A stretch of DNA of 64,000 bases, taken from positions 8,122,001 to 8,186,000 of the forward strand of contig NW_020825289.1 in NCBI RefSeq assembly GCF_003286085.1. The letters are read 5' to 3'. The stretch is from Drosophila persimilis. Taxonomy: Eukaryota; Arthropoda; Insecta; Diptera; Drosophilidae. Under the pieces are notes generated by a model. The model made no database searches. It saw only the letters and a program-made list of their open reading frames with translations, and had not been told where the DNA came from. The first letter of the stretch is position 1. Every line of letters starts with the position of its first letter. Shown in pieces: positions 42,134-50,100 of the stretch. Position numbers and translations under genes: made by a program.

Positions 42134-42166
<33 letters not shown>

Positions 42167-43214
42167 AAGAGACAGCCTTGTGACAAATTAGTCTCTAGAT
42201 CTCCATCTCTGTTGTTGTTGTTTGTGTGTGGATTTTGCTGTGCGGTGCACAAATTATGAGATTCTTATCGTTTTGCTCGATTTCCCTTTATGATTGAGTA
42301 ATAAATAGAGTGAGAGATGGATAGTCCGAAAGAGACTGACCGACACTGAAAGAGAGAGAGAGAGAGAGAAGTTTGCCCCAATTTTCGGCTGGTAAATTCG
42401 GCAAAATTGTCTGAGTATTTTTGGTTGATATTTCTAACATTCTGCCACACTTAATTAACTCAAAAATATAGAATTTTCAATGATTTTTCATAGGAATTCC
42501 TTTTGTTTTAATTAATTAAAACTCCAACTCCAAATCAACGAATGTTGATTTATTTATGAAGATTTATTTGCAAAGAAATGACTGGAATGATGACCATTCC
42601 TTGGAGCACAATTGGGTAAAAGGCACATTCGGCACATCACATTATAAGCTTCAAAATAAGCTCCAAACTCCCTTAAACCCTTTTCAAAAGATAATCCCCA
42701 GATGATCGCTTGATTATTCAGGAATTATCCACTCACCTAGTGTCTTGGTCCATTGGGCGGTGGGTCGCCAGTCGGGAAAGTGCTTGGGGAATAGATCCCT
42801 GGTCCAGTAGGTGTGCAGGACGACCTTGTAGACGGCCAGGCGGTCCAGAGTGCAGCCCGTCTGCGGGGCGGGCTGTGTGGGCGGGGGCGCCGATGGGCCC
42901 TCGCCCAAATATTCAGCATTGTTGTTGGTGTAGTAGTAATTGCGGTTCAAATTGGAGTTTGCAGAGGATTGCGCCCCTGCGGCGGCGTCGTCGCTGGAGG
43001 CGGATCCGAACTTGATGTCGCTGTCCTTGGGCGCCTGCTGATTGGCCACGGAGTAGGCATAGATGCCCGGATTGGAGATGAATGATGCCCCATAGGCGCT
43101 GCTCGCGCCGTCGGCCAGTGCGGGCCCGAGGATCCCAATGATCCCGATAAGTCCGAGGATCCCGGCAAGGGGCGACCACTGGGCGGCCGACTTTGCTTTC
43201 GGCTGCGCTCTCAT
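3046..43214 (-). CDS. mspo: Secreted Spondin_N + TSP1 matrix protein, probably M-spondin
   Basis: Six coding exons join in frame on the minus strand: 43214-42737, 14954-14557, 14425-14204, 9971-9691, 3602-3144 and 3064-3046, giving 618 residues. A signal peptide (about residues 1-35, ending near ALA) is followed by a low-complexity region and a Spondin_N domain from the CTLDRLAVY region (exon 1) to FYYPKSKRLPPIA (exon 3). Hallmarks are RTHNANYALY, RIVPSPDWFIGVDSFELC and DAGTDNGFTF, close to F-spondin/mindin. Exon 4 encodes an acidic, Gln-rich linker. Exon 5 carries two Arg-rich clusters (RRRSQSQRRR) and one TSP1 repeat (about 551-604) with WSEW, CSKSC and six cysteines. One Spondin_N plus one TSP1 is the M-spondin/mindin architecture; fly M-spondin is known as matrix protein at muscle attachment sites. 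Other fly spondin genes, as I recall, have more TSP1 or a Kunitz domain, so mspo is the best but not certain name. Two genes are nested in intron 4. Confidence 0.85.
3065..3143 (-). other. mspo: Short last intron of mspo, optional by stop-codon design
   Basis: GTAAGT at 3143-3138 and CAG at 3067-3065 bound 79 nt. The donor overlaps an in-frame TAA, so both the spliced and the retained forms give a proper end to the reading frame. Seen directly in the sequence; which form is made is not known. Confidence 0.55.
3144..3602 (-). CDS. mspo: mspo coding exon 5 (linker and TSP1 repeat)
   Basis: The polypyrimidine tract and CGTAG acceptor at 3603-3609 give one base that completes an Ile codon. A second in-frame acceptor (CTACAG) six bases on would drop two residues (Tyr-Ser). 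A Ser/Ala-rich linker and two clusters of three arginines precede the TSP1 repeat with WSEW, CSKSC, RYRKV, RPCP and CGTERNC. The exon ends in the codon for Trp after YFN, at a strong donor CTG|GTAAGT. Confidence 0.87.
3610..5048. other. mspo intron 4, distal part: no gene seen
   Basis: This stretch holds a (CTGC)n run near 3725-3748, a GGCAGA-type repeat near 4149-4195 and an AATAAA signal on the minus strand at 4900-4905. Frames of up to 199 codons occur on the minus strand, but they are low complexity with no conserved pattern and several overlap one another, so I do not call them. Confidence 0.5.
4900..4905 (-). terminator. Candidate poly(A) signal of the 109-residue gene
   Basis: TTTATT on the + strand is AATAAA on the minus strand, about 144 nt after the stop of the small Gly/Pro-rich gene. 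That is a plausible short 3'UTR. Confidence 0.45.
5049..5378 (-). CDS. Small Gly/Pro-rich protein with C-terminal CaaX-like box (CTIL)
   Basis: Single-exon frame of 109 residues nested in mspo intron 4, same strand. The ATG is preceded by CGAA on its strand, a fair fly start context. There is no signal peptide or membrane segment. The N-terminal half is Gly/Pro/Arg rich (repeats of PGPG and PPRG). The middle has VNVGINIGG, and the rest holds tandem GAPPPP(A/V)-V-I/Y blocks; Pro, Gly and Val make up most residues. The protein ends in VVCCTIL: CTIL fits the CaaX rule with Leu last, which usually means geranylgeranylation, and the preceding Cys could be palmitoylated. Family not recognised. Low complexity alone would be weak evidence, but the clean end in a lipidation signal, the downstream AATAAA and the neighbouring gene with the same logic support a real gene. 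Likely a membrane-tethered, disordered protein (inference). Confidence 0.7.
   Translation of the reverse strand: MPPPGRGYGGYGPPRPGPGPAFGPGPPRGGGGVNVGINIGGPPRPPPIGVGIGFCPPPVVIGAPPPPAVIIGAPPPPVYVPPPRQTVVVGAQPAVYAQPTGEVVCCTIL
5379..5805. promoter_or_regulatory. Spacer and likely promoter of the 109-residue gene
   Basis: This stretch lies between the two nested genes. It contains an AGATAA site (minus strand, 5473-5478) and the double-GATA site at 5606-5614. An Inr-like TCAGTG (minus strand, 5413-5408) lies 30 nt upstream of the start codon, but no TATA box is evident. A (CTGG)n-like tract lies near 5710-5737. Confidence 0.4.
5606..5614 (+). promoter_or_regulatory. Double GATA site upstream of the 109-residue gene
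   Basis: GATAAGATA, two overlapping GATA-factor cores, 228 bp upstream of the start codon. The same nonamer in the same orientation lies upstream of the neighbouring gene. Confidence 0.4.
5806..8031 (-). CDS. 741-residue Pro/Thr-rich tandem-repeat protein with CaaX box (CVIA)
   Basis: Intronless frame nested in mspo intron 4, same strand as the host, with a TATA box and initiator 40-70 nt upstream. The N-terminus is Thr/Glu rich (VEETIEI and VEETIDI repeated), then comes a His-rich run near residues 44-55, an acidic-hydrophobic patch (EENVEVVEEVVVLEE) and a basic stretch. From about residue 125 to 700 there are roughly 13-14 degenerate units of 30-45 residues with the core ETELIVES(L/V)EVTPTP, then PPPSPP, then GF(M/I)PRxSLV. 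The C-terminus is EAEKKRRCCPCRCVIA: a basic patch, a Cys cluster and a CaaX box with Ala last, the farnesyl type and the same tetrapeptide that ends yeast a-factor. There is no signal peptide, so it is probably cytosolic and tethered to membrane by prenyl and perhaps palmitoyl groups (inference). Family not recognised. Its length, absence of stops through divergent repeats, and promoter make it a convincing gene. Confidence 0.85.
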   Translation of the reverse strand: MTRTTTTQETRVEETIEISSSNRTVEETIDITTTEGSVVPKQRHHHQHHHHHRHHRQEENVEVVEEVVVLEEGPKQQRHKHKKSSGAAPPPPLPQSSPPFLTPTEDLAEDVVWEPQPYWSPPGLLKTLETELIGDQVSPTTTEEFAAVEWSPVSNPPAEVVQESQGYAPPTGAPPQLQVQTTGFPPAAQSPLLSPIEEVVQTELIVESQATEPAVKRGFIFIPRESQQQTELIVESESVEAPQRDSIPPEGFVKTLVETFEVGAPADPPIQMGYAPRASLWNKELFVETVDVSPIPSPPPSPPLDPYGLSSSEDLVETEIISESVEEPPSPPAQISAPPQLLPGFIPKAWRERVETIVEGLEVVTPPASPNLQAELIFESLDVTPTPTPPPSPPIGVSLQAGFMPRSSLVETELIVESVEVTPTPSPPPSPPAQPVQMDFNRPQSAIVETETIVETVESVETPAQPSLQMGLTPRQSLVQEELIFESFESSPVPTPPPSPPVVEPGFMPRASVVETELIVESLEVTPTPSPPDSPIREFPFQARFIPRASLAETELIVESLEATPTPTPPATPPAQLRVKTGMVPPPNLPQTEVIIESVEVTPTPTPTPTPQPPLNNGFVLTDLVLDSQQPALEVVETETEIIMESGQAANRQTELILVETEETLTPVQPASQDLVLVGVVAEESSDKLGKRYSVNAVLKEEQISPPTPPPKVPQSEQRDAVDEGEAEKKRRCCPCRCVIA
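8066..8103 (-). promoter_or_regulatory. TATA box and initiator of the 741-residue gene
   Basis: On the minus strand, CTATAAATG (core TATAAA 8103-8098) is followed by TCAGTC at 8071-8066, a perfect fly initiator. The initiator A is at 8069, so the TATA box starts at about -34. This gives a 38-nt 5'UTR to the ATG at 8031. Confidence 0.75.
8158..8166 (+). promoter_or_regulatory. Double GATA site of the 741-residue gene
   Basis: GATAAGATA lies about 90 bp upstream of the predicted start site. A further TATCTA (GATA core on the other strand) follows near 8173. This suggests control by a GATA factor. Confidence 0.45.
8275..8412 (-). CDS. Possible 45-codon small ORF behind a TATA box
   Basis: MPGIAPATFTVIAGA begins the frame. 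A Gln run encoded by CAG and a basic KKK patch follow, ending PLKWPSN. It starts about 50 nt downstream of a minus-strand TATA box (8466-8461), with a double GATA site 34 bp further up. There is no CaaX end, no recognised domain and no good initiator, so it may equally be part of an alternative 5'UTR of the 741-residue gene or noncoding. Confidence 0.2.
   Translation of the reverse strand: MPGIAPATFTVIAGASVHNQRKQQQQQQQKKKQPSPSKPLKWPSN
8461..8508 (-). promoter_or_regulatory. Second TATA box with double GATA site
   Basis: On the minus strand CCTATAAAGG (core 8466-8461) is preceded by the double-GATA nonamer at 8500-8508. An AGATAA core lies further up at 8558-8553. This looks like a promoter, but no TCAGT initiator is seen at the expected place near 8435. 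Confidence 0.35.
8560..9690. other. mspo intron 4, proximal part: no gene seen
   Basis: Unique intronic sequence with short Pro/Ser-type frames only. A CTCCCTGCA repeat of three units lies near 9211-9240. Nothing else can be supported. Confidence 0.5.
9691..9971 (-). CDS. mspo: mspo coding exon 4 (acidic/poly-Gln linker)
   Basis: The acceptor TTTGCAG|CTG follows phase 0. The exon encodes an acidic helix-like stretch (LKEYELSEVFNIAEDD...), then three Gln runs built from CAG and CAA codons, then a charged end (NDERQRIRSQLLAKM). The donor CCCAT|GTAAGT leaves phase 2. The linker joins Spondin_N to TSP1; the Gln tracts are likely to vary in length between alleles and species. Confidence 0.82.
9972..12689. 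other. mspo intron 3, 3' half: no gene seen
   Basis: Contains a TATACCC...GGGTATA inverted repeat (11077-11108), a GGCAGCA-rich patch (11457-11486), a 15-base C run (11960-11974) and a (CA)n microsatellite. A 182-codon open frame at 10498-11046 has no conserved pattern and is not called. Confidence 0.5.
12690..13480. pseudogene. Coding-like but broken block of unknown origin
   Basis: The block is richer in G+C than its AT-rich flanks, and its overlapping frames look protein-like without one continuing. On the plus strand, 12766-13002 reads LEMYKKITSGLLSAGHQSMN-like text. On the minus strand, consecutive frames (LLVLAVNKIQDRRKLLEALE, then MYVQDWHCPVWEDG..., then SHWTVGGILEFARQW) are offset by stops and shifts. 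This could be decayed coding DNA from a transposon or retrocopy, or chance. No family recognised. Confidence 0.2.
13481..14203. other. mspo intron 3, 5' part
   Basis: AT-rich intron with TG/CA dinucleotide patches near 13880-13962 and a (GGCACT)n-like tract at 14140-14190 close to the exon 3 donor. No gene seen. Confidence 0.45.
14204..14425 (-). CDS. mspo: mspo coding exon 3 (C-terminal Spondin_N)
   Basis: This is a 74-codon exon, phase 0 at both ends, separated from exon 2 by a 131-bp intron. The acceptor is TTCCAG|CTC and the donor AAG|GTGAGT. The product starts LCVGGSWIDTVTVELDPLDAG and includes the strongly conserved DAGTDNGFTF block and a SFYYPKSKRLPPIA segment, the closing strand of the domain. 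A GGCACT-type repeat lies immediately downstream of the donor, in the intron. Confidence 0.9.
14557..14954 (-). CDS. mspo: mspo coding exon 2 (central Spondin_N with low-complexity insert)
   Basis: The acceptor CCACAG|GTCG completes a Gly codon and reads RTHNANYALYHIGQ, matching the conserved spondin core after the RPPAQW region. The exon ends at VGVDSFE-like text (FIGVDSFE) with donor GAG|GTGAGA, phase 0. Between the FAETGRTDLLDSN helix and the SLPAIQ/HSLVSLMTRIVPSPDWF strand is an insert rich in Gln, then Ala, Thr and Gly, encoded by CAG and GCN runs, where vertebrate spondins are shorter. Confidence 0.88.
16797..16820. repeat. (TG)12 microsatellite
   Basis: Uninterrupted TG dinucleotide run in intron 1 of mspo. 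Confidence 0.9.
19854..19876. repeat. (CA)11 microsatellite
   Basis: Uninterrupted CA run in intron 1 of mspo. Confidence 0.9.
22687..22726. repeat. 14-bp minisatellite
   Basis: About two and a half copies of CGGCAGGCGGCAAG in tandem, flanked by related GGCAGG text. G is strongly biased to one strand. Confidence 0.8.
23236..23303. repeat. (GGCAGGA)n degenerate minisatellite
   Basis: Mixture of GCAGGAG, GCAGGCAG and GCAGGAAG units over about 68 bp. Confidence 0.8.
23806..23829. repeat. Perfect 24-bp palindrome
   Basis: The half-site GATATCTGAGAT is followed by its exact reverse complement. The centre is GAGATATCTC. Confidence 0.9.
26035..26061. repeat. Poly-C tract, 27 bases
   Basis: Uninterrupted C on the + strand in mspo intron 1. 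It could form an i-motif, with a G-quadruplex on the other strand. Confidence 0.9.
26957..27002. repeat. (GGCAGGA)n minisatellite
   Basis: Six near-exact heptamers with one GGACCCA interruption. Related to the array at 23.2 kb. Confidence 0.85.
29221..29788. repeat. 57-bp minisatellite with alternating unit types
   Basis: Ten units, eight of them exactly 57 bp (starts 29320, 29377, 29434, 29491, 29548, 29605, 29662 and 29719), with a 43-bp first and a 56-bp second unit. Most begin GCATTGTGGAAC and end GAACAGCTA. The middle distinguishes types: ATAGGTGATGTGTTC (A), AAAGCCGAAGAGTTT (B) and ACATGGGAAGAAATT (C). From unit 2 the order is C-B-A-A-B-C-B-A, then a divergent unit. All three forward frames of type A have a stop. 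Confidence 0.93.
35262..35300. repeat. (TCATCGG)n-like tandem repeat
   Basis: Five units alternating TTATCGG, CCATCGG and TCATCGG. Confidence 0.8.
37666..37687. repeat. (CA)11 microsatellite
   Basis: Uninterrupted CA run in mspo intron 1. Confidence 0.9.
38636..38660. repeat. Poly-C tract, 25 bases
   Basis: Second long C homopolymer in mspo intron 1, on the same strand as the 27-base tract. Confidence 0.9.
42737..43214 (-). CDS. mspo: mspo coding exon 1 (signal peptide, start of Spondin_N)
   Basis: The ATG at 43214-43212 opens a 159-codon exon. A basic start is followed by a hydrophobic core of Leu, Ile and Gly, with likely signal cleavage after ALA near residue 34. A Ser/Ala/Asn-rich stretch and a short Pro-rich run follow. 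Spondin_N begins at the CTLDRLAVYKVV segment and continues through LFPKHFPDWRPTAQW, which parallels the FPKQYP...RPPAQW region of F-spondin. The donor CTAG|GTGAGT leaves phase 1. The next intron is about 27.8 kb, a common place for regulatory elements of a developmental gene. Confidence 0.85.
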
Positions 43215-43641
43215 TCTGTCTAACGGTGTTTGTGTTTGTGTTTGTTGCTGTGCTTGCGGCGCGCCCTCTCCCGCTCTCCCGCTCTAACTCTCTATTTCTT
43301 TCTCTTTCTATCCTTGGCGGAGGGGCTATTTCTGATTTGGTTTTGACTTGCCTTCTCGCTTGCACTTCACATTTGCCTTTTGGGGCCGGTGCTTAAAAAT
43401 AAACGCACAGACACACACACGCGCGCACACACACGGACGCAAGCACGCACACACGCTCACTCACATATTTATTTTCGGTTTCTTTTACTCTGTTCTCCCC
43501 TCCGTCGCTATTGTCGTTGTCTGTGTCTCCCCACTTTCTGATGGATTCTTGCTTCGATTTGGATTTGGACTTTTGGCGCGGACCAGGAGCCAGCGTTGGC
43601 GAGAGCGAAACGTACAAATGCCGAGCAATTCGACCAAAGAC

Positions 43642-43677
43642 CAACCGCCTGTGTTCAGAGTTCGTCGCGTACTGCGA
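43642..43677 (-). promoter_or_regulatory. mspo: Candidate Inr + DPE promoter of mspo
   Basis: On the minus strand, TCGCAGTACG has an initiator-like A at 43673. Counting that A as +1, bases +28 to +32 (43646-43642) are GGTTG, an exact match to the DPE consensus RGWYV at its required spacing. No TATA box is seen. This would give a 5'UTR of about 459 nt with no intron before the ATG at 43214. Inferred from motif spacing only; the Inr match is partial. Confidence 0.4.
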
Positions 43678-43707
43678 ATATGTTGCGGCAGGCAATGACA
43701 ACAGAAG

Positions 43708-43741
43708 CCGTGCCGTGCCGTGCCGTGCTGTGCTGTGCTGG
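43708..43741. repeat. (GCCGT/GCTGT)n pentamer repeat
   Basis: About seven pentamers, four GCCGT followed by GCTGT units, lying 35-70 bp upstream of the proposed mspo start site. Confidence 0.85.
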
Positions 43742-43923
43742 TGGCCACCCCCCCACCCACCCAACAGCCATCCAGAGAGCGTTTGCCCAAAAGAGAGCGA
43801 TACGGCAGAGAGAGAAAGTACCCGTCGTTATGTTGGCGAAACAACATGACAACAACAACAGAATGGAAACAGCCTGTTGAGCTTTGGGCTCGAAAATTAC
43901 TCCCACATATACAAACATACGAT

Positions 43924-44154
43924 ATGTATGTAAGTGCTTTTAACAGTCACTGTTACTGGTGCTGTTGCTGTTAATGAGCGGAATGGGATCAGAACAGTTA
44001 AAAGAATATGTATGTAAGTGCTTTTAACAGTCACTGGTATTGTTGATGTTAACGCGTGGAATGTAAGAATATGCATGTAAGTGCTTTTAACAGTGACTGT
44101 TACTGTTACTGTTGCTGTTAACGCATGGAATGGGATCAGAAAAGTTAACAGAAA
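43924..44154. repeat. Three-unit minisatellite (84, 63, 84 bp)
   Basis: Units start at 43924, 44008 and 44071 with ATGTATGTAAGTGCTTTTAA or a close variant. They continue with CAGT(C/G)ACTG and GTTACTG-type short repeats, then GGAATGGGATCAGAA. The middle unit lacks 21 bp. Confidence 0.88.
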
Positions 44155-47100
44155 AGGTATTTCTGAAGCAAACGAAGCTATGATTCGATTCTAATAAGGT
44201 TTTCCACTAAATATTACTCTGAGAACCTGCTGAAATTACATACACTAACAGATAATGGTAGTGCCTTGAATATGTATTAAATGTACACTGGATATGATTG
44301 TGTTTAGCTTTCATTGGAACTGTCGATTAACGGAGAGTGCTGCCAAGTGCCGTCTGCTGTAATTATCTAGTCGTTGTTGTAAGACCCCAAAGGCTTAGTC
44401 ACATTTATTGCACATTTCCTTTATGCCATTGGTGAATGGCAGCGTTAATGAGGCGGCCTTTTGTCTAGTACAATATATCATCGAGTGTGTGGGTGTGTGG
44501 GTGTGTGGGTGTGTGTGCGTGTTTGTGGCAGAAACGAATTGAGAGACGACGACAGAACGGCTTTTACCCATTGTGGGGGGCGAACAATGAGTACAATTTC
44601 CGATTAAAACCAATTGAAGCACTTTAATTGCTACAATTCAATTAAACAACACGCTAATGGCACTCGTGCCACATACATACAACAACGAAGGGAATACCCG
44701 TTGCAATGACAATGACCAACTATCGATTTATTGAGTGGAAATGGTTAGGGGGGAGGGGGAGTTGATCGGAACTTCAGTGGAAAACTTAATTGCCACTGGC
44801 ATGTGCCCCCGATGGCAATTACCCGGGGCCCATACACCACCTCACAGGACACGATCCACGGTCCAGGTAGCCCACTCCCGCGGGCAAAAACTTTGTCCCG
44901 CAATTATGTTGCACTTAAGAGAGTTGTACGTGTCTCTGGGCCTGTCGTCCGAGTGTGTGGGGCATGTCCAAGCGCCTCTGTCTGTGTCTAAGTGGGTCCT
45001 AGGGTGTCCTTTGCGGCTGTCCTGTCCCTCGACACGCTCGCATGCCCGCGTCCCCGGTATGTAAATTGTGCGTGCGTGAAATTTATTGCAGTTAATAATA
45101 ATTGTCCATTTTGCTTGAATGACGACCACAGGCGGTGACCGCTTACCCGCCGTGATGCCACCCCATTACGGGGCGCCCCCAACCCCACCTTGTGGTCAAT
45201 TATAATGGACAGTCCGGTCCGGTTCGACCATTTGTCTTTGACAATGCCGGCTCGGCCAGGTTCTAGCTTCCCATTGGGGCCATCGCGTTTTATGGGACTT
45301 TAAATGTCGGAGCAGTACCGGAATTTATTCCAATGAGGTGATAATGTCCGTTTTGTGTAATGTTTATTGAGCGTAGGGACACAATTACCATTACCATTGC
45401 CATTTCAATTGCATTTATTATTTATGCGAACGGCTGTGGAATTTTCAAATGGAAGTAATGTGGGAAAAAAGCCCAGCAACAGAGGAAAATTCTTCTAATA
45501 ACAAGATTTACATCCGACCAGCAGTGAAATCCCAATTAAATCGATTGCCATAGATATTCAAAACTAAATACTCACATGTTCTTGTTTCGCCCAAAACAAC
45601 ATAATTATTAAGAATACTCGTACATATTTCAAATCAATGGGATTTTAGAATGTTCTCCCCGCCGATTTATGGGAAATATACTGGGAAATTATCTCTCTGC
45701 TGCACAGCGCATGAACTCGCCGTCTCTCTCCCCGGCGTGACGCCCGCTCGCTCTCTCTCTCTCTGCCGCGCTCTCTCTCGTTTCTTCCCCACCTGGACAG
45801 ACAAGTCAAAACATGTTTGTGTGTTAATGTGGACAAGAGTGTTATTCATTCAATAAAAGTAAAATCGCAAAATACACGAAATGAGAGTGAGAAAGGGGAT
45901 GGGGGAAGGATGCAAAAGGCGTTCATTGGAGAGAGGTTCAGTGCGGTGTGTTTATCGTTGGTCCTGTAACGAAAAATTCCTAATAAAGTTTACATTTGCC
46001 AAACAGAAACGCAGACGAGCAGACAAACGGTGTATTGGTATCCTGCCGAAACCCCTTCCCTGAATCCTGGATGTGCATCGCCTTTCTTCTCGTCCATCCG
46101 TGTTGTTGTTTTGTATTGAAATTCAAGCACAAAGCAACCAAAACGCAACCTTACCCTTTGACATGGGGACCCTGCCCGGTGACAGTCCCCAAGGTGCCAT
46201 ACGGCAATCCGTTCGGTGTGGTGTTGAGAGACGCCATTCATATTTGCATAAAAACTATGCATGTGCTTTCTCCAACCCCACCACCCACCACCCGCCACTC
46301 ACCTGCCACCCACTATTTTCTGTCGGCATTTACAGTATATTCCATTCTTTTTTGAATATCTATATGTATCTTGCTGTGCTCTAACATGGAAAGGGTTTTA
46401 CAGCTTTGGCTCTACATATGTTGGCTTGACTCTGAAAACTACCTTTAAGGAAAGGGTTATCGAGATTCAAAGCGGCATCGGATGTATCGGGGCTGTCATA
46501 TAACCCCTTATTCTGGTCGAGCATGAAGGATATATAAACTTCGACTTGTCTTCGATTCCTTTTTTCGTTTTTGTTTTTGTTTTTTTGTATCTGGCCGGTA
46601 AATAAATCCACTCGAAAACCAAATCTAACCGCAACAACAAAGCGAAAATAACAAAAAATTGACTTTATTGGTAACATTTCCCCCATTTTTTCGGTTTCCC
46701 AGCGTATGTCAAAATACTTTGACTCTCTCTCTCTTTCCGTCTGTCGCTGCATCATTGGGTGGCATTGTTCGGGAACCAGAACAGCAACATTTGCAACAAC
46801 AGCATCAACAGTGCCACATTCTGCATCAGCACCTGCAGCACCATCAGCATCTGTGGCCGTGTCTGCCTCCCACTGGATCTGTGTACGTTTTGGCATTTGC
46901 TTTGTGTGTGCCACATTTTGGATTGTGGCCAGGGCAGACACTGTTCTGCTACAGAATTGAGAATCTCATTCAGATGGAAGCTCTTACCAGACAAAATTCC
47001 ATGCACATTCGTCTGCTCATGGGTTACACTTTAACAACAAATATGTAGATTAGTGGTGAGGTTTAAGACATTCAAAATTCGGAGCATACGTATGAGTGCT

Positions 47101-50100
47101 CTTCGGATAAATAATGCTCAAAAGGCAAGAGGATACTCTTAATTGCGTTCTCTGCCACAATGTTCTCAGTGGGATTCAATTCGAAGAGAAACTGGTAAGA
47201 CACACAATTTGTGACATGGATAGTTCCTCTATGATTGCTATGCTCAAATTTGTATACATGTATCTAATGTTTAAGAATTACATGCACATTCACAACCCCA
47301 TTAAAAGCTCATCTTCAATAGCTGACACATTGTCCCGCAACATCGCCTCTCCGACATGTATCCAGTGGTTCATTCGGTTCATTCACAATTCCTACTCCGA
47401 GTAATTCCACAAATCATTCTCTCCTAAGTCAACATAATCCAGTTCCAGCGCAGCGCCAAAAAATTTGTCACTTCGAAAAGGCTTAGCTGATAATTTATGC
47501 TGTCCAGAACTGGTCACCACCATTCTTAAAAAATAATAATAATGATATTAATAGAGATTTATATATTTATGTGTTTTTTATTTGTTTGTTTGTTTTTATT
47601 CTTTTGGGTTCCGCTTCACTTGTCAAACATTTCCCGTTTGTTTTCATGTTTCCACAGAATTATATTTGATTTTTATGCTGATGACGTAAGGCTCTTATAG
47701 TTCCAGCCAACAGAAATCCGTTGATCTATTTTAATTCAATTGAAATGGACTAACATTTACTTTGGGCCACAGCTTCGCGCTGCCCTGTCCGTCTGTTTGC
47801 CGCCAGAAACCCACTGAAAATCAATTACAAATTTACATTTATGTAAAAGAGCAGACATTCCGCCTGTTATATTCTTCTGACCACAAATTATAGAATTTTA
47901 ATTGGGTTGCTAGTGCCCTGGTAAATGCATTTGCTATTTGGCGGTAATTATGCGGCGATTGCAATTTAAGCGATTTTAATTGTCAGTTGGTGGGTTTGGC
48001 CATCGGTTTGATTCAATTATGTTTTGCACACGGAAATAATGGAGCGAACAAAGCGCAAAGGAAAGTGCCTGCCCTGCAGTCATCGATGTAACGAAGATTT
48101 TGGTCGGCCTTTAATTTAATTTCGAATTCATTGTGGAATGCTATTTGGAAATGGGACGATTGCATGTAGACCATACCCATGAATTCCTCAATTTGGTTAT
48201 TAATTTTGCAGAATGTTCAGAAAGTGTATCGAAAAATATTCCATCGATCGTTTTTGTTCAAGAGCACTCTTTTGGCATGCCTCACCTTTACACAGAATGC
48301 ACCTTGAGCAGCAAGTCACGCTCACCAAAAACAACAATCGCAGCTTCAGTCTCCCGAAGCAGAAACAACAACAACAACAACAGGAGCAGCGCTCTCACCC
48401 GCAGGGCTGCGACAACGTGCTCCGAGTATAATAAGCGAAACCGCAAATGAGCGGCTAAAGAGCGCACTAATGGCATCGCGCTGGAGCGAAGGCGAAATAC
48501 TGCGGAGAGGAGAATAGAAAGAGAGGGAGGCTTTGTTTTGACAGGGGGCCTCGCCTTGCATTTCTTGCATTTCTGTGTGGGCGTGCACTCTCCTATCTAT
48601 CTTGTTCCACTTGAGGCCACTTCTAGCTCTCTCTCTCTCGTTCGCTCCGGCTGAGCTTAATTAAAGCGTAGGGTCACGTAGCCACGTAGTCGTTGTCTAA
48701 TCCAATCCCGAGTCCTCCGCCCGCTAATGTTGTTGTTTTTGCCGCTGCTGCTACTGAGTCTGCTTCCTCTTTTGCCTGTCACTCTTTGGCAATTCTTTGG
48801 CTTATGCCCGATGGCATTTGACTACTTTGTGCGGGGAAAAAAGCCAAAAATAAAAGCGGAGAAGGAACACACACAAAAAAAGAGATTGCTTCGACACGTG
48901 TGATACCCGTTACTTGATCCCAAGAACAACAAATGCTACAGGATTTTCGCAATTTGTAGAAACTTGTGGATTTTCTACGAACATACATATATCAAAATAC
49001 AATCAAATGTAAAACAATGTCGAAACGCATCCTCCTGGCATCGAATAGAACATACCCTCGTGCTCTGCAAAAGGAGTCAACGAAAAGCTAATTTTCGTTT
49101 TCTTATTGCTCTTTGCATTTCCTTTGGCCCGCCTGTCGGTTCCAGACCAGACCACGCCGCTCCGTGACGTTCCACTTCCCGCTGTCGACTGTGTCAAAGT
49201 GCATGCCAAATGGAGAGAATTGCATTTCCAAACATTTGCGCAACATTAATTGCATACATTTTGGAACGTTCTCTCTCCGTGGCGGAGGTGCACACCAAAT
49301 TAAAGAGCTACCAGGCAAAAAGGAAAAGTCATTAAAATGTTGTCACAGCACGCACCCTTGACTGCGCCACCATCGTCTGTCTGGTGTGTCTGTCTGTCTC
49401 TTCCTTCCCTGCCGTCTTCCCTCAATCTGTGGCATCCGACTGTCTGCAGGTCTGTTATAATTTTATGCCTAACTGTGTCAACTTCTGGCTTTCTGCTCCC
49501 CGGCACTCGGCAAGTGCTCATGCATAACGCATTTTGCGCAGCTAAAAAGTATGCTATGAAAGTGTAACTCATACCTGTTGCCCCGCCCCCCCCGCCCCCC
49601 TGCCCACAAGGCACCCGCCCAAAAGCTTACATTCCACCCAGGCTTTAAATCAGTCGTCATTTCATTAAAATGCACGCACAGCACAGCAGGAGGGGCCATG
49701 GAACACGTTTTAGAGCGCGACAGCGGCAGCGGCAGCGGCAGCTTTTACCGTAATTTTTAATGCAGTGCAGCATTTGGCCCGAGCGGATATTAAATTTACC
49801 GTTATTAAAACATTTTTCATGCTCATCATTTCACGGGGAGCGGCGCAGAGCGGGTATTTGTGAATATAATGTAATGTTTTTGCGGTTCAAAAGGCACTTT
49901 TTGTGCACATTTTTTTTATGTGAGAGAAGCATTAGCGGTGCGGTAACATATGAATGGAGTATGTACATAAAAGTATCATATATATAGGGTAAAGAACCTA
50001 AAACAGATGGGAAAATATCAATATATCATGCTGCTTTCAAAGGAATTATACTATGAGCAATGCAATAGCCGAACTTCTATCTATATTCCATATTCTCTAC

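Larger units (their letters stand above)
29789..42736. other. mspo intron 1, segment next to exon 1
   Basis: About 13 kb with no supported exon, RNA or transposon. Simple repeats include ATCGG-type units (35262-35300), (CA)11 at 37666-37687, a 25-base C tract (38636-38660) and several GA runs (34302-34320, 40338-40354, 42352-42370). Open frames of 100-185 codons consist of CT/GA or CA repeat translation and are not called. Confidence 0.5.

Noticed and set aside
46381..46941. 186-codon minus-strand frame in the intergenic region
   Set aside because: No recognised domain, contains CT/GA and AAC repeat translation, no promoter or splice context. The last 47 residues look the most protein-like but cannot be supported alone.
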